From UBA3210 sp963623095 (GTDB taxonomy: Bacteria > Bacillota_I > Bacilli_A > RFN20 > CAG-449): 21,737 nt of DNA. A program made the position numbers and the translations under genes. This document shows, in pieces, positions 7,136 to 13,884 of the stretch (position 1 is its first letter; each line of letters starts with the position of its first letter). The stretch spans positions 1 through 21,737 of the forward strand of contig CAVFKD010000026.1 of the NCBI GenBank assembly GCA_963623095.1, read 5' to 3'. A model generated the notes under the pieces. It had not been told where the DNA came from. It saw only the letters and a list, made by a program, of their open reading frames with translations, and ran no database searches.

Positions 7136-9004
7136 ATGAAACAAACTAAGGAAATTGTACTTGATGAAAATTTTGATCCTTCCAGCATTAAACAAATGTC
7201 TAATGAAGAATTAAAACTTCTAGCGGAAAAAGTGAGAGAAAAAATTATTGAAGGTTGTTCCATTAACGGGGGACATCTTTCTAGTAATTTAGGCGTAGTT
7301 GAATTAACTATCGCACTTTTTAAGTACTACGATTTTCCAAAAGATAAACTTATTTTTGATGTTGGTCATCAATGCTATACCCAAAAGATATTATCTGGTC
7401 GTTCATTAAAAGATTTAAGAAAAGAAAATGGAACTGATGGATTCCAAAAAAGAGAAGAATCTGTTTATGACTCATATGAAGCAGGACATTCTTCTACTTC
7501 AATATCCGCGGCAATGGGCTTTGCTTTAAGCAGGGATTTAAACAAAGAAGATTATAATGTTATTTCTGTTATAGGTGATGCATCTATCGCGAATGGTTTA
7601 GCTTTAGAAGCAATTAATAACTTAGATTCTTTTCATCATAAAATGTTAATTATTTTAAATGATAATGAAATGTCTATTACTGAACCAGTTGGTGCATTTA
7701 ATAGAACATTACAAAAAATTAGAACATCCAATAAATATATAACTTCTAAAAATAAATATAAGAAGTTTATGACTAAAAATAATTTCTTAAAGAAGATTTA
7801 TAATTTAACCGCAAGATTTAAAAGCAAGGTGGCCAGACATTTACTTTCAACCAATGTTTTTGAAGACTTTGGTTTATATTATTATGGCATTGTTGATGGA
7901 CATGATATTAATGCAATATACAAAGCATTAAAGAAGATTGACAAAATCGATGAACCTGTATTATTACATGTTTCAACTAAAAAAGGATATGGCTATAAAT
8001 ATTCTGAATTAGACGATAAAGGTATATGGCATGGAGTAGGACCTTTTGATATTAAAACTGGTGAATCAACAAGTGTAACTCCAAATAACTATATTTCATT
8101 TGCCAAAGCATATTCTAATGAATTATTAGAATTAATGGATGAGGATTCAAAGGTGGTTTCAATTACTCCAGCGACAGGACTTGGAAGTAGTTTATTATCG
8201 ATTAAAGACAAATATAAAGAACGTTATTATGATGTAGGAATATCGGAAGAACATGCAGTTACTTTCGCAAGTGGACTTGCAGTTTCAGGATCTAAACCTT
8301 ATGTTGTTGCATATTCAACATTCTTACAAAGAAGTTATGATGAAATTCATCACGATGTGGCAAGAATGGATTTAGGTGTTAAACTTGTTTTTGATCACGC
8401 AGGACTTGTTGGAGATGATGGAGAAACTCATCAAGGTATTTACGATGTAGCATTCTTAAATTCAATTCCTAATATGAGTGTAGTTATGGGCAAAGATTAT
8501 TTAGATGTCCAACGCATTATGAAATTTTCTTTAAACTATAATCATCCTTTGGCGATTCGTTTTCCAAAAGGTAATTGCTTATTAGATAAAAAAGAAGAGA
8601 TTCCTTCTTTAGTTTATGGACAATGGGATAAATTAAAAGAAGATAAGAATAAAAATACCATTATTATTTCTTATGGACCTAACGTTGATATATTAAATAA
8701 ATCATTAGATGATGTAACTATTATTAATGCAATATTTATTTCACCAATTAATATTGATGTTTTAAAAGAGGCATTAGAATATAAAAACATTGTTATTTAT
8801 GATGCATATGCAACAAAAGAAGGATTTGTTGATCCGGTTAAATTAAAATTATATGAACTTGGATATAAAGGAAATATTGTTTCTATTGGTTTACCAAATG
8901 TATTTGTCAAAAAAGGTAGCGTTAGCCAACAAGAAAAAAGATACCAAGTTGATGTTGAATCAGTTATTAATAAAGTAAAGGAATTATCTAATGGAAGTAA
9001 TTAA
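7136..9004 (+). CDS. dxs: 1-deoxy-D-xylulose-5-phosphate synthase (divergent)
   Basis: Dxs condenses pyruvate and glyceraldehyde 3-phosphate with thiamine diphosphate, the first step of the MEP isoprenoid pathway in the cytoplasm. The 622-residue length and domain order fit: GGHLSSNLG (45-53), DVGHQ (75-79), AGHSSTSISAAMG, the cofactor segment IGDASIANGLALEAINN with NDN at 175-177, the catalytic-type Glu E372 in SEEHAVTFASG, and AIRFPKGN. Several positions differ from the usual Dxs: GDA instead of GDG (147-149), YTQK instead of YPHK, and DHAG (H421) instead of DRAG. A Lys-rich stretch lies at about residues 195-235. The next genes, ispH and uppS, strongly support the role, though a paralogue with altered activity is possible. 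The ATG follows AAAGTAGGG; the end overlaps ispH by 14 bases. Confidence 0.92.
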   Translation: MKQTKEIVLDENFDPSSIKQMSNEELKLLAEKVREKIIEGCSINGGHLSSNLGVVELTIALFKYYDFPKDKLIFDVGHQCYTQKILSGRSLKDLRKENGTDGFQKREESVYDSYEAGHSSTSISAAMGFALSRDLNKEDYNVISVIGDASIANGLALEAINNLDSFHHKMLIILNDNEMSITEPVGAFNRTLQKIRTSNKYITSKNKYKKFMTKNNFLKKIYNLTARFKSKVARHLLSTNVFEDFGLYYYGIVDGHDINAIYKALKKIDKIDEPVLLHVSTKKGYGYKYSELDDKGIWHGVGPFDIKTGESTSVTPNNYISFAKAYSNELLELMDEDSKVVSITPATGLGSSLLSIKDKYKERYYDVGISEEHAVTFASGLAVSGSKPYVVAYSTFLQRSYDEIHHDVARMDLGVKLVFDHAGLVGDDGETHQGIYDVAFLNSIPNMSVVMGKDYLDVQRIMKFSLNYNHPLAIRFPKGNCLLDKKEEIPSLVYGQWDKLKEDKNKNTIIISYGPNVDILNKSLDDVTIINAIFISPINIDVLKEALEYKNIVIYDAYATKEGFVDPVKLKLYELGYKGNIVSIGLPNVFVKKGSVSQQEKRYQVDVESVINKVKELSNGSN

Positions 9005-9863
9005 GATTAAACCAATTGGATATTGTTTTGGTGTTATTAATGCGATTAATTTAGCTTTAAAAATAAAGAAAGAATATCCATCTAATGATGTATATTTATT
9101 TGGACAAATTGTCCATAATAACGATGTAACAAATTTGTTATCGGATGCTGGAATTATAACTATTGATACAGCATCAAAAGATAAAATTGATTTATTAAAT
9201 GCATTTAAAAAAGATGATATTGTAATATTTTCTGCCCATGGACATGATAAGAAATACGATGAAATTTTAAATAAAAGAGGCATTAAATATTTTGATGCAA
9301 CTTGTCCTAAAGTCGCAAAAAATAATGATTTAATAAAAAAAGAATCAATCAATAATAAAGTTATCTTTATTGGTAAAAAAGGACATCCTGAAACTGAAGC
9401 CAGTGTTGCAATATCAAATAATGTTATTTTATATGATATTAAAGATAAGATGGATTTTTCATTAATTGATGTAGATAGTCCTTTAGTTGTTAATCAAACT
9501 ACTTTATCTTTTTTAGAAATTGAAGATATTCATAAAGATATAAAAAATCATTTTCCAAAGGCAAATATCATCGATGAGATATGCGATGCAACTAGATTAA
9601 GACAAGAAAAAATATCTTCATTAGAAGATAAAATAGATATGTTTATTATTATTGGATCGAGCAAATCATCTAATACTGATAAACTATATCAAATCGCAAA
9701 GAATAAATATCAAGATTCTATTCCTGTTATAAAAGTAGAAAACTTAGATGACTTATTAAAACATGATTTATCAAATATCAAAAAAGTCGCACTTGCAAGT
9801 GGAACATCAACTCCTTTAAAAGTAGTTGATGAAATGGAAACATATTTAAAAGGGGTTAATTAA
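8991..9863 (+). CDS. ispH: 4-hydroxy-3-methylbut-2-enyl diphosphate reductase
   Basis: IspH is an iron-sulfur enzyme that makes IPP and DMAPP in the last MEP step. All three cluster cysteines are present: C12 in GYCFGV, C105 in DATCPK and C198 in DEICDATRLRQ. Active-site motifs include GQIVHNNDV, SAHGH, GHPETEA and VNQTTLSF, plus GSSKSSNTDKL in the third domain and ASGTSTP near the end. The 290-residue length is normal. The start overlaps the end of dxs by 14 bases in another frame, and uppS starts two bases downstream, so the three are one translationally coupled operon. Recognition is firm. Confidence 0.97.
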   Translation: MEVIKIKPIGYCFGVINAINLALKIKKEYPSNDVYLFGQIVHNNDVTNLLSDAGIITIDTASKDKIDLLNAFKKDDIVIFSAHGHDKKYDEILNKRGIKYFDATCPKVAKNNDLIKKESINNKVIFIGKKGHPETEASVAISNNVILYDIKDKMDFSLIDVDSPLVVNQTTLSFLEIEDIHKDIKNHFPKANIIDEICDATRLRQEKISSLEDKIDMFIIIGSSKSSNTDKLYQIAKNKYQDSIPVIKVENLDDLLKHDLSNIKKVALASGTSTPLKVVDEMETYLKGVN

Positions 9864-9864
9864 T

Positions 9865-10596
9865 ATGGCAAAAAAAGAATTTGTATTAACTAAAGAATGT
9901 AAACATATTGCATTTATTATGGATGGAAATGGTAGATGGGCAAAAAAGAGATTATTACCACGCCATTTAGGACATAAAGAAGGATGTAAAAGAATTATTG
10001 AAATCGCTCGTGCTTGTCAAGATATAGGTGTTCAAGCAATGACTTTATATGCTTTTTCAACAGAGAATTGGTCTAGACCACAAGATGAAATTGATCACTT
10101 ATTTGATTATTTAGATGAATTCTTTAAAGAAAATATTAAAGAATTCCATCAACGCGATATTCAAATTAGATTAATGGGAGATATAACTCGTTTACCAGAG
10201 CATTCACAAATTACTTTAAAAGAAGCGATGGAAGAAACAAAAGATCATAAATCATTTGTTTTTAATATCTGTTTAAATTATGGTTCTAGACAAGAAATTG
10301 CTTTAGCGAGTAAGAAAATCGCTCAAGATGTATTAGATAATAAAATTAAAGTTGAAGATATTGATGATAAATTATTCGGTCATTATTTATATTCAGATGG
10401 TTTACCAGAAGTTGATTTAATGATTAGAACTTCTGGAGAGCAAAGATTATCAAATTATCTATTATACCAATTAGCTTATGCGGAATTTATTTTTACTCCT
10501 ACATATTGGCCTGATTTTAAAAAAGATGATTTAATTAAATGCTTAGAAGAATATTGCTCAAGAAATAGACGTTTTGGAAGTTTAGAAAACAAATAA
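9865..10596 (+). CDS. uppS: Undecaprenyl diphosphate synthase (cis-prenyltransferase)
   Basis: UppS extends farnesyl diphosphate with IPP to C55 undecaprenyl diphosphate, the lipid carrier for peptidoglycan and other wall polymers. The 243-residue length is typical. FIMDGNGRWAKKR contains the catalytic Asp D20, and LGHKEG and LYAFSTENWSRP follow. The C-terminal signature DLMIRTSGEQRLSNYLLYQLAYAEF ends in YWPDF. The ribosome binding site AAAGGGG lies in the end of ispH. The stop overlaps the proposed ATT start of the downstream lipoprotein gene, and no terminator lies between them. Confidence 0.97.
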   Translation: MAKKEFVLTKECKHIAFIMDGNGRWAKKRLLPRHLGHKEGCKRIIEIARACQDIGVQAMTLYAFSTENWSRPQDEIDHLFDYLDEFFKENIKEFHQRDIQIRLMGDITRLPEHSQITLKEAMEETKDHKSFVFNICLNYGSRQEIALASKKIAQDVLDNKIKVEDIDDKLFGHYLYSDGLPEVDLMIRTSGEQRLSNYLLYQLAYAEFIFTPTYWPDFKKDDLIKCLEEYCSRNRRFGSLENK

Positions 10597-12590
10597 TTTC
10601 TTATTTTTTATCTAATAAAATATTATTTTTATCTTCTGCAGTTTTATTATCAATTTTATTTGTTGGATGTGCTGGAACTAGCTCATCTTCATCTATTGAA
10701 AGTAGTTCAAGTGGTGATTCTACTAGTGAAAAAACAACTGCGGAGAATTTAGAATTATTAAAGAAAAACGTCAATACAAAAATTGACTCTGATTTAACAT
10801 CATTAAGAGCGTATCAAACTGTATATGATATGTATACTACAGGCTTATATGGCGGAGTTTATACAAATTTAGAAGGTGATTCAGGTATAGCATATTGCTA
10901 TCAACAAGATTCAATTACATCTACTGAATTAAATTATAATGTCTATGACAATGATGTTTTAAAATACAGTTCAAAATCATATCAAGAATCTTTATTATAT
11001 AATAGCTATAAAAAAGGTTCATTCCCTGAAGAAAAATTAATTTCTAATTATGAAATTACAGAATTCTATGAAGGCGATAAAATGTTTGTAACTATGGAAG
11101 ACAAATATAATCCTAAGAATTCTGAATCAGGCGCGACTAAGATTCGTAAAGATAGTTTAGTTGGCCAAGGCTATAAAACATTTAAAGCTCAAGCTGATTA
11201 TGTATTAAACCAAGGTAAAGTTTCAGTTCCAAATTTAAACGAACAATTCTTACAATATGCATCTGAAAAATATGTAAGTGCAAAAGAATATGAATTAGAA
11301 GTTCTTATTGATGGTGATGGTGAAGTTGGTGATACAGTAGATGTAACATTAACAACAGTTGAAGAATCAAAATTATATGATTTATATGAAAATATCGGAA
11401 CATATTATTCAGATTATTTCTTTAATTCAACCATTGATATTGAAACATCTATTGAAGCATCTTTTGATATTACAGAAGATGGATATGTAATTAACTATTT
11501 GACAGTCGATGATGCATACCATGTTATGGAAGATCCATTTAAAGCAACTGATACGATTCCTTATGAGCATACAGGCGAAGATGTTTCTTCAAAGGGTTAT
11601 TACCTTTATGAAACAGAAGTTCTTTATGATGTAATTGGTTTTGGTGAAAATGGTAAACAAGGTGAAAAAACAAAAGTTGACCCAATTGATGGCTTAAGTG
11701 AAAAAATAGAAAAAATTAATGAAATTGGTGAAAATTCTGCAACAATTGATGCTTCCGCAACTAAAGGTGTATCAACAAGTACTACAAACCATTATTTAAT
11801 TAGTGTTCTATATAATGGTGAAGAAGTTTTATTTGAACAATCCTATCATCATCCTATTACAGAATATAGAGGCTCAAGAACTTCAACTAGTACTAGTATT
11901 CATTATGCAGATGGATATGTAGTTACATCCGCAAATGATAATAGAGACCATTATAGTTTTGCAGCAGATAGTGAAGGTTCTTATTCATTGAGCAATGGTA
12001 CAATTCCAAGTGATATTTACTCTTATGAGTCAACTCTTCACGCTGATAGCGAAGGTAATATTATTGCAAGTATGACTTCACCTGATAAGGAAGATTTAAA
12101 TTTAGAAGATTATACTTTATATTCATCTTCTACATTATCAAGCAATGATTATACTGCAGCAGAATATTTAGCGACAATCATTGGCTGTAACGGCTTATTA
12201 TATAATTATTTAAATACATATTATGTTAATATGCCTGATTCAAGTTGTGAATTCACAACTAACAATGATGGAACAACAACTGTAACAATGAATTCAAGTT
12301 ATTACACAACTTATGCAGTTTGTGCAGAAGCTTTAGAAGATACTTCAACTGACTATTATGATGGATTTATTCTTGATCCATTATGCCAAGTTAAAATTGC
12401 TTTAACTGCGACATTAGATGCAGAAGGAAAAGTAACTTCATTTGATGTAACTAGAACTTATTATGCACTTGAAAGTTATTCTTGTGCAACATTATCTGAA
12501 CCATTACAATTTGGTACAACTCATTTCCAAGAAACAATTACTTACGATGCAGTAGGTAATTATAAATCTACAGAAACAACAAATGCTTAA
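10596..12590 (+). CDS. Large lipoprotein of unknown function, proposed ATT start
   Basis: I do not recognise the family. From ATT 10596 the frame gives 664 residues. It begins with a lipoprotein signal peptide: one Lys, the hydrophobic run ILFLSSAVLLSILFV and the lipobox FVGC with Cys at residue 25. A Ser-rich linker follows (GTSSSSSIESSSSGDS), then a long secreted region rich in Ser, Thr, Tyr, Asp and Glu, without further membrane segments or obvious catalytic motifs. There is no in-frame ATG, GTG or TTG before 10830, although the frame is open from 10569. The ATT overlaps the uppS stop where an ATG would give the usual TAATG coupling. A start at ATG 10830 would remove the signal peptide and give 586 residues. 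The intact signal argues for the longer form or for a recent start-codon mutation. LspA in this window would process it. Confidence 0.7.
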   Translation: MSYFLSNKILFLSSAVLLSILFVGCAGTSSSSSIESSSSGDSTSEKTTAENLELLKKNVNTKIDSDLTSLRAYQTVYDMYTTGLYGGVYTNLEGDSGIAYCYQQDSITSTELNYNVYDNDVLKYSSKSYQESLLYNSYKKGSFPEEKLISNYEITEFYEGDKMFVTMEDKYNPKNSESGATKIRKDSLVGQGYKTFKAQADYVLNQGKVSVPNLNEQFLQYASEKYVSAKEYELEVLIDGDGEVGDTVDVTLTTVEESKLYDLYENIGTYYSDYFFNSTIDIETSIEASFDITEDGYVINYLTVDDAYHVMEDPFKATDTIPYEHTGEDVSSKGYYLYETEVLYDVIGFGENGKQGEKTKVDPIDGLSEKIEKINEIGENSATIDASATKGVSTSTTNHYLISVLYNGEEVLFEQSYHHPITEYRGSRTSTSTSIHYADGYVVTSANDNRDHYSFAADSEGSYSLSNGTIPSDIYSYESTLHADSEGNIIASMTSPDKEDLNLEDYTLYSSSTLSSNDYTAAEYLATIIGCNGLLYNYLNTYYVNMPDSSCEFTTNNDGTTTVTMNSSYYTTYAVCAEALEDTSTDYYDGFILDPLCQVKIALTATLDAEGKVTSFDVTRTYYALESYSCATLSEPLQFGTTHFQETITYDAVGNYKSTETTNA

Positions 12591-12596
12591 TAGCTT

Positions 12597-12626
12597 AGAA
12601 AGGTGGTGAAAACCATCTTTCTTTTT
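12597..12626 (+). terminator. Terminator of the dxs-ispH-uppS-lipoprotein operon
   Basis: AGAAAGGTGGT (12597-12607), loop GAAA and ACCATCTTTCT (12612-12622) form an 11-bp stem with one G-U pair followed by T residues. It starts six bases after the lipoprotein stop. Confidence 0.88.
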
Positions 12627-12701
12627 AGTATATAATAGGAATAGGAATTATTCCTAAAAATATTGAATATATAAAAATCTTGTGTTAATATATAGTTGCC
12701 C

Positions 12702-12722
12702 AATTAGATATAATATCTAATT
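12702..12722. promoter_or_regulatory. Perfect 21-base palindrome upstream of the pfl promoter
   Basis: AATTAGATAT (12702-12711), a central A and ATATCTAATT (12713-12722) are exact inverted repeats. The centre is about 61 bases before the predicted transcription start near 12773, a common position for an activator. A shorter perfect repeat, TAGGAAT-T-ATTCCTA, lies at 12642-12656. No known regulator consensus is recognised, and the region is AT-rich. Confidence 0.45.
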
Positions 12723-12737
12723 AAGTGTTGTTATTTC

Positions 12738-12766
12738 TTGATAAATGATTATTTTTCAAGTATAAT
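12738..12766 (+). promoter_or_regulatory. Promoter of the pyruvate formate-lyase operon
   Basis: TTGATA (12738-12743) and a perfect TATAAT (12761-12766) are separated by exactly 17 bases, predicting a start near 12773. This rules out the in-frame ATG at 12772 as the pflA start. The near-perfect inverted repeat CTTGATAAAT/ATTTTTCAAG (12737-12746 and 12751-12760, one mismatch) fills the -35 and spacer up to the -10, so a bound repressor would block polymerase. Confidence 0.78.
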
Positions 12767-12804
12767 GCTTTGTGGTATTAGGTAAGTGCCTAGAAAGGAT
12801 AACT

Positions 12805-13536
12805 ATGGTAGGACAAATTCATTCTATTGAAACATTTGGTACAGTTGATGGACCTGGTATAAGATTTGTTTTATTTGTTAAAGGTTGTCCATTAAGATGT
12901 GCTTATTGTCATAACCCTGATACTTGGAATCCTCATTCCGATAATCAAATGACACCTGAAGAAGTTTTAACTCAAGTCATGAAATATAAAAATTATTATG
13001 GTGACAAAGGTGGCATTACAATAAGTGGAGGAGAACCTTTATTACAAATTGATTTCTTGATTGAACTTACTACCTTGTGTAAGAAAAATGGTATTAATAC
13101 TGCCGTAGATACTTCAGGAATCGTTTATGATGAAGAGAATGAAGAATTAATGAAGAAATTTGATACATTAATTCAAAATGTGGATTTATTCTTACTTGAT
13201 ATTAAACAAATCAATGAAGATAAACACATCAAACTAACTACTAAATCTAATAAAAATGTTCTTAAGTTTGCGAGATATTTAGATTCTCACGATAAGAAAA
13301 TGTGGATTAGACACGTATTAGTTCCAGGCATAACAACTGGCGAAGAAGATCTTAGAAAGACATATGATTTCATACATTCATTAAAAAATGTTGAAAAAGT
13401 AGAAGTCTTGCCATATCATACTCTTGGGGTACATAAGTACAAAGAACTTGGTATTCCATATCGTTTAGAAGGAGTTGAACCTCCAACTAAAGAACAAGTA
13501 CAATTGGCTAAAAAGATTTTAAGAGGTGAATGTTAA
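12805..13536 (+). CDS. pflA: Pyruvate formate-lyase activating enzyme (radical SAM)
   Basis: PflA uses S-adenosylmethionine and a [4Fe-4S] cluster to create the glycyl radical on pyruvate formate-lyase. The radical-SAM motif CPLRCAYC supplies C28, C32 and C35. SIETFGTVDGPGIRF, HNPDTW and SGGEPLLQ are typical of PflA. From ATG 12805 the length is 243 residues, normal for the family. This start is preferred over ATG 12772 because AGAAAGGA precedes it and the predicted transcription start is at about 12773. The stop overlaps the next start (TAATG). Its substrate glycine here is on a separate 77-residue protein at the end of the operon. Confidence 0.96.
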   Translation: MVGQIHSIETFGTVDGPGIRFVLFVKGCPLRCAYCHNPDTWNPHSDNQMTPEEVLTQVMKYKNYYGDKGGITISGGEPLLQIDFLIELTTLCKKNGINTAVDTSGIVYDEENEELMKKFDTLIQNVDLFLLDIKQINEDKHIKLTTKSNKNVLKFARYLDSHDKKMWIRHVLVPGITTGEEDLRKTYDFIHSLKNVEKVEVLPYHTLGVHKYKELGIPYRLEGVEPPTKEQVQLAKKILRGEC

Positions 13537-13826
13537 TGAAAAAAGGAATTGAAATCATTGAATTCAGTGGTGAGAGTTGCGCGAATTGTTTAACTTTAAT
13601 GCCAATCTTAAATAACTTGGCTAAGAAATATGACGATGTAACTTTAAGTCATATTGAACTTGATGAAAAATCAAAAGATATTATTGAAAAATACCAAATT
13701 GATCGTGTTCCAACAACAATGGTATTAAAAGATGGTAAAGAAATCACTAGATGTAGAGGTTTCCAACCAGAAGAAATTCTTGAACTTTGGCTCGATGCAA
13801 AAGTCGAAGAAGCAAGAAAGATGTAA
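13536..13826 (+). CDS. Thioredoxin-like protein with CANC active site
   Basis: The 96-residue protein has a thioredoxin fold pattern: a beta strand (GIEIIEFSG), a CxxC site as SCANC (C15, C18), VTLSHIELDE, the cis-proline loop RVPTTMVLKDG and a final amphipathic helix. The usual WCGPC is replaced by SCANC, as in many short thioredoxin-like proteins, so redox properties may differ. The start at 13536 is chosen because AGAGGTG lies seven bases upstream and the ATG overlaps the pflA stop; an ATG two codons earlier is less well placed. It sits between pflA and pflB, so a redox role linked to the lyase or its activase is possible. That role is inference; it could simply be a general thiol-disulfide protein. 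Confidence 0.88.
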   Translation: MKKGIEIIEFSGESCANCLTLMPILNNLAKKYDDVTLSHIELDEKSKDIIEKYQIDRVPTTMVLKDGKEITRCRGFQPEEILELWLDAKVEEARKM

Positions 13827-13837
13827 TTTAGGTAATT

Positions 13838-13853
13838 AAGTGTTAAAACACTT
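13838..13853 (+). repeat. Short inverted repeat between the thioredoxin-like gene and pflB
   Basis: AAGTGTT-AA-AACACTT is a perfect inverted repeat followed by only four T. It is too weak for an efficient terminator. It may adjust mRNA stability or partial readthrough before the apparently highly expressed pflB. Confidence 0.4.
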
Positions 13854-13884
13854 TTACAAATAAAAAAGAGAGGTAAAAAATAGT

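Noticed and set aside
7728..7845. Insertion or frameshift in the Lys-rich region of dxs
   Set aside because: The frame is continuous and the length is normal for the family; this part of Dxs is variable and often disordered.
12772..12804. Upstream ATG as the start of pflA
   Set aside because: It coincides with the predicted transcription start, lacks a ribosome binding site and adds residues not found in PflA proteins.
13838..13856. Terminator between the thioredoxin-like gene and pflB
   Set aside because: The stem is short and AT-rich and is followed by only four T. The flanking genes form one functional operon, so it is listed only as an inverted repeat.
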